Made by a program: the position numbers and the translations under genes. 64,000 bases of DNA from Micromonospora noduli (GTDB lineage Bacteria; Actinomycetota; Actinomycetes; Mycobacteriales; Micromonosporaceae): positions 1-64,000 of the forward strand of contig NZ_PYAK01000005.1 of assembly GCF_003264365.1 (NCBI RefSeq), written 5' to 3'. Each line of letters starts with the position of its first letter. Positions within the stretch are counted from its first letter, which is position 1. Shown here in pieces: positions 44,724 to 53,374 of the stretch. The notes below the pieces were generated by a model. That model was not told the DNA's origin. It saw only the letters and a list, made by a program, of their open reading frames with translations, and did not search any database.

Positions 44724-44814
44724 CCCGGCGCTCCTGTTCGGCTGTGGAACGGCCGGTCTTCCCCCGACTGGGCAGTTCATGCCTGCCCGACCCGGCAGCC
44801 GACGACGATGCTAT

Positions 44815-44829
44815 CTTAGGGCCCCTAAG
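44815..44829. promoter_or_regulatory. candidate TetR operator CTTAGGGCCCCTAAG
   Basis: A perfect 7+1+7 palindrome lies between the divergent ADH and TetR genes, 29 bp before the TetR ATG, and overlaps a TATCTT -10-like hexamer at 44812. Its position allows control of both genes. Confidence 0.6.
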
Positions 44830-44857
44830 TTATTTCCTAGCGAAGCAAAGGTTCGGT

Positions 44858-45442
44858 ATGCCACGGCAGGGTCTGACCAGCGCGCGCGTCTCGGCCGCCG
44901 CGGCCGAGCTGGCGGATTCGGTCGGCCTGTCCCGGTTGACCGTCGCAGCCGTCGCCCGGCACTTCGGGGTCTCGGACGCGGCCCTGTACGTGCACGTCCG
45001 CAGCCGGGACGCGTTGATCGAGCACGTCGCGGTCCGGGCGGCGGCCACGTTCGCCGACGCACTCGCGATCGCGGTGGCGGGGCGCGCCGGTCGCCAGGCC
45101 CTGGTCGGGTTCGCCGACGCCTGGCGCGCGTTCGCCGTCACCCATCCGGGGCAGTACGCGGCGACCCAGCTTCAACTGCCGCCCGAGGTCGGCACCCGGT
45201 CGGCCGGGCACCTACGCATGATCGAGCTGAGCTACGCGATGTTGCGCGGGTACGGGCTCGACGAGCCGGCCCTGACCGACGCCATCCGATTCGTCCGCAG
45301 CACCTTCCACGGCTTCGTGAGCCTCGAAACGGTCGACGGTTTCGGGCATCCCCGTGCTGTCGACGCGTCGTGGCAATCGATCCTCGACGCGGTGCACACC
45401 ACGTTGAGCAACTGGCCGACCCAGAAACAGGAGCAGCAGTGA
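44858..45442 (+). CDS. TetR/AcrR-family regulator
   Basis: This 194-residue protein has an HTH at about residues 10-55 (SARVSAAAAELADSVGLSRLTVAAVARHFGVSDAALYVHVRSRDAL). Its C-terminal WHG-type domain contains FVRSTFHGFVSLE. ATG at 44858 follows AAAGG. The stop overlaps the hydrolase start (GTGA), making a coupled pair. It likely represses itself, the hydrolase and the divergent ADH. Confidence 0.9.
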   Translation: MPRQGLTSARVSAAAAELADSVGLSRLTVAAVARHFGVSDAALYVHVRSRDALIEHVAVRAAATFADALAIAVAGRAGRQALVGFADAWRAFAVTHPGQYAATQLQLPPEVGTRSAGHLRMIELSYAMLRGYGLDEPALTDAIRFVRSTFHGFVSLETVDGFGHPRAVDASWQSILDAVHTTLSNWPTQKQEQQ

Positions 45443-46272
45443 GCAGCCACGATCAGTCGGTCGAGTCGGCCGACGGAACCCACCTGGTGGTACGACGACT
45501 GGGCGTCGGAGACCCCGTCGTCCTGGTGCACGGCTCGGGTGGCGGGCTGCACTCCTGGGCCACTGTCGCGGAGCACCTGACCCAGGACCACGAGGTATGG
45601 CTGCCGGCCCGACGCGGATACGGTCCCAGTGACGTCCCGGCCGGCACCAAGTCCTTCCGGGACGAGACCGCCGATCTGCGCGCCGTCATCGAGGCGGCCC
45701 GGCGATCCTCGGGCCGACCGGTCCATCTCGTCGGCGCGTCCTACGGAGCGACAGCGGCGCTGCACACCACCTTGGCTGATCCGCGCGACGTACGCTCCCT
45801 GGCCATCTTCGAGCCGCCGCTCTACGCGGCCGGGGCGCAGGTCGTGCCGCTGCTCGACCGGTACCGTGCCGCCTTCGAGCGCGACGACGCCGCCGCGATG
45901 GCGGCAGCCCTGAACGACGTGACGCGGGTTCCGGCCGAGATCGTCGCCGCGATGGCCGCCGGCGTGGGCGATCGGGTGCCCGACCCGGTCGAGGCGCGCC
46001 GCTCGGCGGTCGGCTGGCTGCACGATCTGGAGGCGCTCGCGCAGGACAGCACCGACATCACCCGGTGGTCCTCGATCGCCGTGCCGACTCTCCTGCTGGC
46101 TGGCGCGGACACCTGGGAGCCGATGCCCAGCACGATGAACGCGCTGGCGAGGACGATTCCAGCGGTCCGCTACGTCGTCTGGCCGGGTCAGTCGCACTTC
46201 GTGACCATGACGGCACCAACGGTGGCCGCCGACGCGCTGCGGCAGTTCTTCGCCGCACAACCGGCGGCCTAG
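45439..46272 (+). CDS. alpha/beta hydrolase
   Basis: This 277-residue hydrolase has oxyanion-loop HGSGGGLHSW, nucleophile elbow VGASYGA (Ser) near residue 101, and a late Asp (AGADTWEP) and His (GQSHFVT) completing the triad. It is translationally coupled to the TetR regulator. Together with the divergent ADH it suggests a small ester- or alcohol-processing function induced by the TetR ligand. Confidence 0.9.
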   Translation: MSSHDQSVESADGTHLVVRRLGVGDPVVLVHGSGGGLHSWATVAEHLTQDHEVWLPARRGYGPSDVPAGTKSFRDETADLRAVIEAARRSSGRPVHLVGASYGATAALHTTLADPRDVRSLAIFEPPLYAAGAQVVPLLDRYRAAFERDDAAAMAAALNDVTRVPAEIVAAMAAGVGDRVPDPVEARRSAVGWLHDLEALAQDSTDITRWSSIAVPTLLLAGADTWEPMPSTMNALARTIPAVRYVVWPGQSHFVTMTAPTVAADALRQFFAAQPAA

Positions 46273-46497
46273 CCGAGCCGGCCGAGGCACCGACGGCCCA
46301 GCCGAGGCACCTGACCACGTCAGCCCATCGGACGCACCCGGTCGGGCTCGTTGGCGGCGACCGGTGATTCACCGACGCACGAGGCGTACCCCCGTGCGGG
46401 CTGTCTCACCGGCCGCCGCCGGACAGGATCCGCACCGGCGGTGCGAACCCTGCGCGCCACATCGGTGTGAGTCTGCGGCCTGCTCGGTGTCGCGGGA

Positions 46498-47214
46498 TCA
46501 GTGACCGGCGTTCTGGCCGCCGTCGACGTGCAGGATCTCGCCGGTGACGAACGGGGCGGACTCGAGGTAGAGGACGGCGTCGACGACGTCGCTGGTCTCA
46601 CCCATCCGGCCGACCGGGTGCAGGCCCGCGAGCGTCTGGTGCGTCTCGACCGGGTGCATCGGGGTCTTGATGATGCCGGGAGCGACGGCGTTGACCCGTA
46701 CGCCGCGAGCCGCGTACTCGATGGCCAGGGACTTGGTGGCGGAGCTGAGTCCGCCCTTGGTCAGGGACGCGAGCACCGACGGAACGTGCGAACTGGGCTG
46801 GTCGACGAAGCTGGTCGTGATGCTGACGATGTGCCCCGAGCCCCCGGCCAGCAGGTGCGGCAGGACACGTCGGGTGAGGTGGAAGAACCCGGCGAGGTTG
46901 ACCCCGGTGACCAGGTCGAACTCCTCGTCGGTGTAGTCGGTGAACGGCTTGGCGACGAAGACGCCGGCATTGTTCACCAGGGTGTCGATCCGCCCGAAGC
47001 GGTCCAGTGCGGCACGCACCACCCGCTCGGCGGTGTCGGCCTCGGCGATGTCGCCCTGGACCGTGACGATCTCCGGGTCGTCGGACGCGCCGATCGAGCG
47101 CGAGGTCGCCACGACGCCGTACCCGAGCTTGCGGTAGGCGGCCACGAGGTCGGCGCCGATGCCCTGGGAGGCGCCGGTGATCACGACGGCTTTCTGGCTC
47201 TGACTGCTGTTCAT
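46498..47214 (-). CDS. SDR-family protein lacking the catalytic Tyr
   Basis: This 238-residue protein has a normal cofactor loop (TGASQGIGADL), NNAG and an active-site Ser (SITTSF). The expected YxxxK reads AxxxK (A-S-L-T-K near residue 155). Its beta-strand and C-terminal pattern (YAARGVRVNAVAPGIIKTPM) is otherwise classical. The Tyr loss suggests a different proton donor or a non-catalytic role. It diverges from a TetR gene with two operators between them. Confidence 0.85.
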   Translation of the reverse strand: MNSSQSQKAVVITGASQGIGADLVAAYRKLGYGVVATSRSIGASDDPEIVTVQGDIAEADTAERVVRAALDRFGRIDTLVNNAGVFVAKPFTDYTDEEFDLVTGVNLAGFFHLTRRVLPHLLAGGSGHIVSITTSFVDQPSSHVPSVLASLTKGGLSSATKSLAIEYAARGVRVNAVAPGIIKTPMHPVETHQTLAGLHPVGRMGETSDVVDAVLYLESAPFVTGEILHVDGGQNAGH

Positions 47215-47231
47215 GAGGGAACCACCTTCAC

Positions 47232-47268
47232 TAGACGACTGGTCTACTAAAAGCTAGCCGACCGGTCG
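47232..47268. promoter_or_regulatory. candidate TetR operators in the SDR/TetR divergent promoter
   Basis: TAGAC-N5-GTCTA (47232-47246) and CGACCGGTCG (47259-47268) lie between the two start codons. The first is the common TetR-family site form. The second ends 14 bp before the TetR ATG. Confidence 0.55.
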
Positions 47269-47282
47269 TGTATCGTCGAGGA

Positions 47283-47903
47283 ATGGGCCGGACCAGTGAC
47301 GCGAAGAACAAGATCCTCGACGCGGCCGCCACGCTGATCGAGCAGCGCGGCTACACGGCGCTCGGCGTGGCCGAGATCTGTGCGGCGGCGGGTGTACCGA
47401 AGGGCAGCTTCTACTACTTCTTCGAGTCGAAGCAGGCGCTCGCCCGCGCCGTCATCGACGAGCACTGGGTCACCCAGCGCCGCCAGTGGGAGCAGTTGCT
47501 CGGCAGCGAGCGCGACCCGCTACAGCGGCTCCGGGACCTGTTCGAGGCCACCGAGGAGGTCCAGCGCGTCGGCCAGCAGAAGGCCGGCGTGGTCGCGGGC
47601 TGCCTGTTCGGCAACCTCGCCCTCGAACTCAGCAACCAGGCCGAGGAGATCCGCGGTCGGCTCCAGGAGATCTTCGAGGAGCAGATCAGCCTCATCGAGC
47701 AGGTCGTCGTCGAGGCGAAGGAGCGCGGCCTGGCGGGCCCGGCGGTCGACAGCCGGGAGGCCGCCCGATCGATCGTCGCCCAGATCGAGGGGCGGGTCCT
47801 GCTCGCGAAGTTGCTCAACGATCCGACCCAGCTGGAGACGCTGTGGCGCAACTGCCTTGATCTCCTCCAGGTGCCGGCGCAGGCGCGGACCACCACCGGC
47901 TGA
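47283..47903 (+). CDS. TetR/AcrR-family regulator
   Basis: This 206-residue protein has an HTH at about residues 8-55 (ILDAAATLIEQRGYTALGVAEICAAAGVPKGSFYYFFESKQAL). A TetR_C_11/YxaF-type C-terminal domain follows, with GCLFGNLALELSNQAEEIRGRL. I prefer ATG at 47283 over GTG at 47268, which lies inside a candidate operator. It probably represses the divergent SDR gene. Confidence 0.92.
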   Translation: MGRTSDAKNKILDAAATLIEQRGYTALGVAEICAAAGVPKGSFYYFFESKQALARAVIDEHWVTQRRQWEQLLGSERDPLQRLRDLFEATEEVQRVGQQKAGVVAGCLFGNLALELSNQAEEIRGRLQEIFEEQISLIEQVVVEAKERGLAGPAVDSREAARSIVAQIEGRVLLAKLLNDPTQLETLWRNCLDLLQVPAQARTTTG

Positions 47904-48015
47904 ACGGACGACGGTCGCTGACCGTCCACTCTGGGCGCACTGCGCGGCCGCTCAGTAGCATCGGCGAGGCACGATATTCAGGCGGACCACTCCCCGACCG
48001 GATCGAGCACTCGAC

Positions 48016-49701
48016 ATGACGACCGAGCAGACCACGTCTCCCCCGCGTGCCGGTGTCGGCATCGCCGCTCAGGGGCTGGGCCAGAGCGTCCGGAGCGGTC
48101 GCCAGATTCTGACCGACATCTCCCTGAGCATCGCGCCGGGCGAGCTGGTCGCGATCATCGGCGCCAGCGGCGCCGGTAAGACCACCCTGCTGGAGATCCT
48201 CGCCGGGGTACAGCGACCGGCGGCGGGCACCGTGACGTACGACGGCAGTGCCGCTGCCGGCACCATCGGTGTCGTTCCGCAGGACGACATCATCCACCGC
48301 GAGCTGCCCCTGGCCCGCACGCTGCGGTACGCCGCCCGACTACGCCTGCCCTCCAGCACCGGGCCGGCCGAGATCAGTGACCGGGTCGCGGAGGTGCTCG
48401 CCGAGCTGCGACTCACCGACCGGGCCGCCACGCCGGTCGGCCTGCTCAGCGGCGGTGAACGCAAGCGCGCCAGCATCGCCGTCGAGCTGCTCACCCGACC
48501 CGGCGTGTTCTTCCTGGACGAGCCCACCTCCGGATTGGACCCGGCGATCGCCGTGGAGCTGCTCCGGGTGCTTCGCGCGCTCGCCGACACAGGTGCCACC
48601 GTCGTGCTGACCACTCACCAGATCACCGACGTGGACCATTGCGACCGGGTCGTCGTGCTGACCCGTCAGGGCCGGCTGGCGTTCACCGGCACCCCGGCCG
48701 CCGCCCGGGATTTCTTCGGCCTGCGGTCCCTGGTCGAGGTCCACCTCCGGCTCGACGAAGTGACGCAACCCGCCGAGTGGCCCGATCGCTTCGCCGAGCA
48801 GCGCCCTGCCGAACAGCCGCCCCGAACCACCGACGACGCCGACGTCGCCGCGACGCCGGCCCGGCGCGTCGGCCGGCTGCGTCAGTGGGCGGTCCTCACC
48901 GCGCGCAACACGGAGATCGTCGCCCGCAACCGGCTGACCCTGGCGATCCTGCTCGGCTCGCCGCTGATGGTGCTCGGCATGTTCGCGCTGCTGTTCCGGC
49001 CGGGGGCGTTCGAGCCGACCAGACCCAGCCCGACGGTGACCGTGATGATCCTGTTCTGGATCGCGTTCGGCGGCTTCTTCTTCGGGCTGACCTACGGGCT
49101 CCTCCAGATCTGCACCGAGCTGCCGATCCTGCGCCGGGAGCGGCTCGCCGGTGTCCGGCTGATCCCGTACCTGTTGGCGAAGGTCGCGGTGCTGCTGCCG
49201 CTGCTCGCCCTGGTGGACCTGGCCCTGCTCGGGGTGCTGCGCGGCATGGACCGGCTGCCGCCGGTCGGCGGCGCCGACTTCGCGGCCCTGTACGCGACCC
49301 TGCTGCTCTCCTCGGCGGCGGCGCTCGCCCTCGGTCTGCTCTGCTCGGCGGCCGTGTCCGACGCGGCCCAGGCGACGCTCATGCTGCCGATGCTCTGCTT
49401 CCCACAGGTGCTGTTCGTCGGCGCGATCCTGCCGGTGCCGGCCATGGCGGTCGGCGGTCAGTGTCTCAGCTACGCGATGTCGAACCGGTGGGCGTTCGAG
49501 GGCCTGGGGCACACCGCCGGGGTGGAGCGGCTCTGGCGCGACGGAGGCTCTCCGCTCGGCCCGCCGCTGCTGGCCACGTACGGCGACAGCTTCTCCCGGC
49601 CGGTGTGGGTCGACTGGCTGGTGCTCGGCGGTTTCGTGCTGCTCTTCCTGGGCGCGGCCTGGGCGGTCCTGCTCCGACGGGATCCCCGTCGTGCGTCCTG
49701 A
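48016..49701 (+). CDS. ABCG/White-type ABC transporter (ATPase-permease fusion)
   Basis: This is a 561-residue protein. The N-terminal ATPase (about residues 15-240) has Walker A GASGAGKTT, PQDDIIHRELPLARTLRYAA, signature LLSGGERKRASIAVELL and Walker B VFFLDEPTSGLDP. A linker leads to a six-helix ABC-2 permease (about 300-555). The order ATPase then membrane domain is that of ABCG half-transporters, which act as dimers. The C-terminus overlaps the next gene by 11 bp. Confidence 0.92.
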   Translation: MTTEQTTSPPRAGVGIAAQGLGQSVRSGRQILTDISLSIAPGELVAIIGASGAGKTTLLEILAGVQRPAAGTVTYDGSAAAGTIGVVPQDDIIHRELPLARTLRYAARLRLPSSTGPAEISDRVAEVLAELRLTDRAATPVGLLSGGERKRASIAVELLTRPGVFFLDEPTSGLDPAIAVELLRVLRALADTGATVVLTTHQITDVDHCDRVVVLTRQGRLAFTGTPAAARDFFGLRSLVEVHLRLDEVTQPAEWPDRFAEQRPAEQPPRTTDDADVAATPARRVGRLRQWAVLTARNTEIVARNRLTLAILLGSPLMVLGMFALLFRPGAFEPTRPSPTVTVMILFWIAFGGFFFGLTYGLLQICTELPILRRERLAGVRLIPYLLAKVAVLLPLLALVDLALLGVLRGMDRLPPVGGADFAALYATLLLSSAAALALGLLCSAAVSDAAQATLMLPMLCFPQVLFVGAILPVPAMAVGGQCLSYAMSNRWAFEGLGHTAGVERLWRDGGSPLGPPLLATYGDSFSRPVWVDWLVLGGFVLLFLGAAWAVLLRRDPRRAS

Positions 49702-51157
49702 CCCGACGCCGCACGCCTCCCCCGCGGCGCTGCCGGGATACGCCGCCACCGGCCGGATCGACGAGCTGCGCGCCACCGAGTACCGACACCTGGACACCGA
49801 CGGGCAGGTGTACCTCGACTACGCCGGAGCCGGGGTGGCCGCCCAGGCGCAGGTTCGCGCCCACCACGACCGGTTGCTCGCCGGCCTGTACAGCAACCCC
49901 CACTCGGAGAACCCCACGAGCGTGGCGGCGGGCTCACTGGTGGAGTCGGCGCGACGCGCGGTGCTCGGCTTCTTCCGCGCCGACCCGGACGAGTACGCGG
50001 TCATCTTCACCCCGAACGCCAGCGGCGCCTGCCGGCTGGTCGGTGAGGCGTACGACTTCGGCCGGTCCGCGCCGCTCGTGCTCACCTGGGACAACCACAA
50101 CTCGGTCAACGGCATCCGCGAGTACGCGCGGTCGGCTCGCGCGTCCGTACGCTATCTGCCGCTGAACGGGCCGGAGCTGCGGGTCGCCGAGTCGGACCTG
50201 GTCGCGGCGCTGGACGCTGGCCGAGGCAGCCTGGCCCGTCGGTGGGGTCGGCCCGGTCGGCGCGGGCTGTTCGCCTTTCCGGCGCAGAGCAACTTCTCCG
50301 GGGTGCAGCACCCGCTGCGCTGGGTGGAGCTGGCCCACCAGCGCGGCTACGACGTGCTGCTCGACGCGGCCGCCTTCGCGCCGACGAACCGGCTGGACCT
50401 CAGCGTCGTCCGGCCGGATTTCGTCTGCCTGAGCTGGTACAAGCTCTTCGGCTACCCCACCGGGGTCGGCGCGCTGCTGGCTCGCCGTTCGGCGCTGGTC
50501 CGGTTGCGTCGGCCGTGGTTCGCCGGCGGCACGATCCGCGCGGTGAGCGTGCAGGGCGACTGGCACCGGCCGATGGACGACGAGTCGGCGTTCGAGGACG
50601 GCACGCTCAACTTCCTGAGCATTCCGGACGTGGAGTTCGGGTTGCGCTGGCTCGACTCGGTCGGCGTGGACCTCGTCCACTCCCGGGTCGGCCTGCTCAC
50701 CGAGTGGCTGCTGGAGCGGCTGGCCACCCTGCGGCACGACACCGGCGGGCCGCTGGTCCAGGTGTACGGGCCGACGACGGGTGCGGGGCGCGGTGGCACG
50801 GTGACCTTCAACCTCCGCCACCCGGACGGCACGCTGGTCGACGAACGGCTCGTGGCGCGGGAGGCGGCAACGGCCGGGCTCTCCCTGCGTACCGGCTGTT
50901 TCTGCAACCCGGGCGCGGCCGAGGGCGCGTTCGGGATGAGCCGGACGTCGATGCGGCAGCGGCTGTTGGCGGGCGTCGACACGATCGACCAGTACCTTGC
51001 CGCGCTGGGGCTACCGACGGGCGGCGCGGTCCGCGTCTCGTTCGGCCTGGCCTCGATTGCGACCGACGCGGAGCGCCTCGTCGACTTCGTCCAGTCGACC
51101 TACCTCAACCGGAGTGCCGGTGCGGAGTCACCTCTGCCACCTCGGCTGCGCTGCTGA
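49691..51157 (+). CDS. PLP-dependent class V aminotransferase, molybdenum-cofactor-sulfurase-like
   Basis: This 488-residue protein has YLDYAGAGVAAQAQVRAH, FTPNASGACRLVGEA, a PLP Lys K251 in LSWYKLFGYPTGVGAL and Cys403/Cys405 in LRTGCFCNPGAAEGAFG, matching the catalytic Cys of MoCo sulfurases. It would move sulfur from cysteine to an acceptor. The MOSC domain of eukaryotic MOCOS is absent. It overlaps the ABCG gene by 11 bp, so the two are made together. No molybdenum enzyme is nearby. Confidence 0.88.
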   Translation: MRPDPTPHASPAALPGYAATGRIDELRATEYRHLDTDGQVYLDYAGAGVAAQAQVRAHHDRLLAGLYSNPHSENPTSVAAGSLVESARRAVLGFFRADPDEYAVIFTPNASGACRLVGEAYDFGRSAPLVLTWDNHNSVNGIREYARSARASVRYLPLNGPELRVAESDLVAALDAGRGSLARRWGRPGRRGLFAFPAQSNFSGVQHPLRWVELAHQRGYDVLLDAAAFAPTNRLDLSVVRPDFVCLSWYKLFGYPTGVGALLARRSALVRLRRPWFAGGTIRAVSVQGDWHRPMDDESAFEDGTLNFLSIPDVEFGLRWLDSVGVDLVHSRVGLLTEWLLERLATLRHDTGGPLVQVYGPTTGAGRGGTVTFNLRHPDGTLVDERLVAREAATAGLSLRTGCFCNPGAAEGAFGMSRTSMRQRLLAGVDTIDQYLAALGLPTGGAVRVSFGLASIATDAERLVDFVQSTYLNRSAGAESPLPPRLRC

Positions 51158-51166
51158 CCTGCCCGA

Positions 51167-51565
51167 CTAGCTGACCTGGGCCACCGGCGCCGGGCGGTGC
51201 TTGATCTCCTCCATGAACGGGAACCGGGCGGTCAGCTCGGCGAACGTCAGGCCGGCCCGCCAGGCTGCGGCCACCTGGGCGACCTGCACCAGGTCCATGA
51301 CGTCACCGCGGGCAAGAACCTCTCCCGAGACGCGCAGGTCAATCATGAAGTACCGGGCCTGCGACCCCAGCCCCACGCAGACCACGCCCTCGTCGGAGTG
51401 CAGCTCGGCGCAGGTGAACCGGGCCCGCCCCTGCTCCGGCGCGGTCACCCGGCCGACGTCGAGCCCGTGGCGGGCAGCAGTTTCGATCAGCGCGGGGGCC
51501 AGGCCACCCCGCTCGACCAGATCCGGGTAGAGGCGCACACCCAGCGCCGTCGACGCCTCGCTCAT
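51167..51565 (-). CDS. hypothetical protein, possibly DUF6193-like
   Basis: This 132-residue protein has YPDLVERGGLAPALIETAARHGLDVG and a helical WRAGLTFAELTARFPFMEE end. The pattern is reminiscent of the DUF6193 natural-product-associated family, but I am not certain. GGGAG lies 8 nt before the ATG. It converges with the MoCo-sulfurase-like gene, leaving 9 bp. Confidence 0.65.
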   Translation of the reverse strand: MSEASTALGVRLYPDLVERGGLAPALIETAARHGLDVGRVTAPEQGRARFTCAELHSDEGVVCVGLGSQARYFMIDLRVSGEVLARGDVMDLVQVAQVAAAWRAGLTFAELTARFPFMEEIKHRPAPVAQVS

Positions 51566-51942
51566 GACTGACTCCCACTTCCTTGTGACAGAGACCAGCA
51601 GCGCGCAGGTTACGGGAAAGTTTCCGGCACGCCTCGTCATCCTGTCCCGCGTGGACGTCCCACGGCAATAGGAAGGGTCGATTCGACCGCTATCGAGTAA
51701 CGCTCGACCGCGCCGAACTCTTTCGATGGGTCGGCGTCGTCCATCTCGGAGGCATCGAGCAATGCGACGGCGACGACCGGCGTCGGCGCTCCGCGCTCAC
51801 TGCTCAGCATCGGGCGGTAACGGACGGTCGTGATATTGGAAACACTCTTGACAGAAAGACACGATATCGACATGCTTCGCTTTAGAGAGCGCTCTCTATC
51901 CTGGTAAACCGCCTCCACCACCCCCAAGCTGAGGAGCCTCCC
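51566..51942. other. 377-bp intergenic region with the GH16 promoter
   Basis: The right third holds the promoter and operator of the glucanase gene. A 57-codon open frame (51810 down to 51637, minus strand) has mixed codon quality and no ribosome-binding site, so I left it unannotated. Confidence 0.55.
51848..51898 (+). promoter_or_regulatory. promoter and LacI-type operator of the GH16 gene
   Basis: TTGACA (51848-51853), a 17-bp spacer and CATGCT (51871-51876) form a plausible promoter. A perfect 16-bp palindrome TAGAGAGCGCTCTCTA (51883-51898) starts at the expected transcription start. GAGCGCTC is the core of CebR-like LacI-family operators that control polysaccharide-degradation genes in actinobacteria. 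Confidence 0.65.
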
Positions 51943-53202
51943 GTGTTCACAGCCCGGCCCAGCCTCCGCTTCCGCCCCCTCGTACTCCTGGCGGCCGCCC
52001 TCGTCGCGACCGCGACGGCGCTCGTCGTCCCGGCGCACCCCGACCGGGCCGAGGCCGCCATCGGCCCCATCAGCTGGCAGGACGAGTTCAACTCCCCCGC
52101 CGGCACGCCCGTCGACCAGAACAAGTGGCGGTTCGACATCGGCGGTGGCGGCTGGGGCAACAACGAGCGGCAGTACTACACGAACAGCACCAGCAACGCC
52201 GTCCACGACGGCCAGGGCAACCTGGTCATCACCGCCCGCCGGGACAATCCCGCCAACTACCAGTGCCACTACGGGCGCTGCGAGTACACGTCGGCGCGGT
52301 TGCTGACGGCGGCCACCTTCACCCAGACGTACGGGCGGTTCGAGGCCCGGATCAAGATCCCGCGTGGTCAGGGCATCTGGCCGGCCTTCTGGATGCTCGG
52401 CACCGGCGGCGGGTGGCCCGACGCCGGCGAGATCGACGTCATGGAGAACATCGGTCGGGAGCCCAACACCGTCTACGGCACGGTGCACGGGCCCGGCTAC
52501 TCCGGCGGCGGCGGCATCACGGGCAGCCGCACCCTTGGCGCGCCGCTCGCCGACACCTTCCACACCTACCGGGTGGACTGGGAGCCGAACGTCATCACCT
52601 GGTACGTCGACGGGGTGCAGTACCACCGGGTCGATCCCGCTCGGCTCGGCGGCAACCGCTGGGTGTTCGACCACCCCTTCTTCATGATCCTCAACGTGGC
52701 GGTCGGTGGTAACTGGCCCGGTTACCCGGACGGCTCGACCCAGTTCCCGCAGCAGATGCTCGTCGACTACGTCCGGGTGTCCAGCTACACCTCGGGCGGC
52801 GGGGGCGACCCGACTCCCGGCACCAACCGGATCCGGGGTGCGCAGAGCGGTCGCTGCATCGACATCCCCGGCGCCAACCCGGTCGAGGGCGCCAAACTCC
52901 AGATCTGGGACTGCAACACCACGGCGGCCCAGAGCTGGACCTTCGCCTCCGACGGGACCCTCCGCGCGATGGGCAAATGCATGGACCCGGCCTGGGCTGG
53001 CACCGCCAACGGCACCGAGGTCAACCTGGTCAGTTGCAACGGCAACACCGCGCAACGCTTCACCCTCAACGCCTCCGGCGACCTGGTCAACCTCAACGCC
53101 AACAAGTGCGTGGACGTACGGGAGGCCAACCCCAACAACGGCGGCAAGCTGCACCTGTGGGACTGCCTCGGCGCCGCCAACCAGAAGTGGTCTCGCATCT
53201 GA
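51943..53202 (+). CDS. secreted GH16 endo-beta-1,3-glucanase with C-terminal CBM13 (ricin) domain
   Basis: This 419-residue protein has a signal peptide (about residues 1-38). The GH16 domain (about 40-280) has the catalytic E163-I-D-V-M-E168 with D165 and WGNNERQYYTN. A beta-trefoil lectin (about 288-419) follows with QIWDCNTTAAQSW, NLVSCNGNTAQRF and HLWDCLGAANQKW repeats. It should hydrolyse laminarin-type beta-1,3-glucan outside the cell. It complements the GH87 alpha-1,3-glucanase at 19.5 kb as a fungal-wall-degrading enzyme. A LacI-type palindrome precedes it and a hairpin follows. Confidence 0.95.
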   Translation: MFTARPSLRFRPLVLLAAALVATATALVVPAHPDRAEAAIGPISWQDEFNSPAGTPVDQNKWRFDIGGGGWGNNERQYYTNSTSNAVHDGQGNLVITARRDNPANYQCHYGRCEYTSARLLTAATFTQTYGRFEARIKIPRGQGIWPAFWMLGTGGGWPDAGEIDVMENIGREPNTVYGTVHGPGYSGGGGITGSRTLGAPLADTFHTYRVDWEPNVITWYVDGVQYHRVDPARLGGNRWVFDHPFFMILNVAVGGNWPGYPDGSTQFPQQMLVDYVRVSSYTSGGGGDPTPGTNRIRGAQSGRCIDIPGANPVEGAKLQIWDCNTTAAQSWTFASDGTLRAMGKCMDPAWAGTANGTEVNLVSCNGNTAQRFTLNASGDLVNLNANKCVDVREANPNNGGKLHLWDCLGAANQKWSRI

Positions 53203-53223
53203 TCTGATCACCCGAGCGCGAAG

Positions 53224-53260
53224 GCGTGGGCCGTCCGAGGAGAACTCGGGCGGCCCACGC
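53224..53260 (+). terminator. terminator of the GH16 gene
   Basis: Sixteen-bp arms (53224-53239, 53245-53260) with one T:G pair and a 5-nt loop begin 21 bp after the stop codon. Confidence 0.85.
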
Positions 53261-53374
53261 CGTTGGAGCCCCGCCCACCTCCTGGAACCGGATTAACTCG
53301 ATGGGCGGGGAGGTCAGGCTTATGCCCACTATGTTCGGATTAGTCCAGAATCCGGCAGTTCCGGGAGTGAGCTC

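Noticed and set aside
46273..46497. Remnant coding sequence between the hydrolase and SDR genes
   Set aside because: No motif survives translation in any frame, and there is no start with a ribosome-binding site.
51637..51810. 57-codon minus-strand frame between the DUF6193-like and GH16 genes
   Set aside because: No ribosome-binding site, mixed third-position composition and no recognisable family. It might be a gene relic but cannot be supported.
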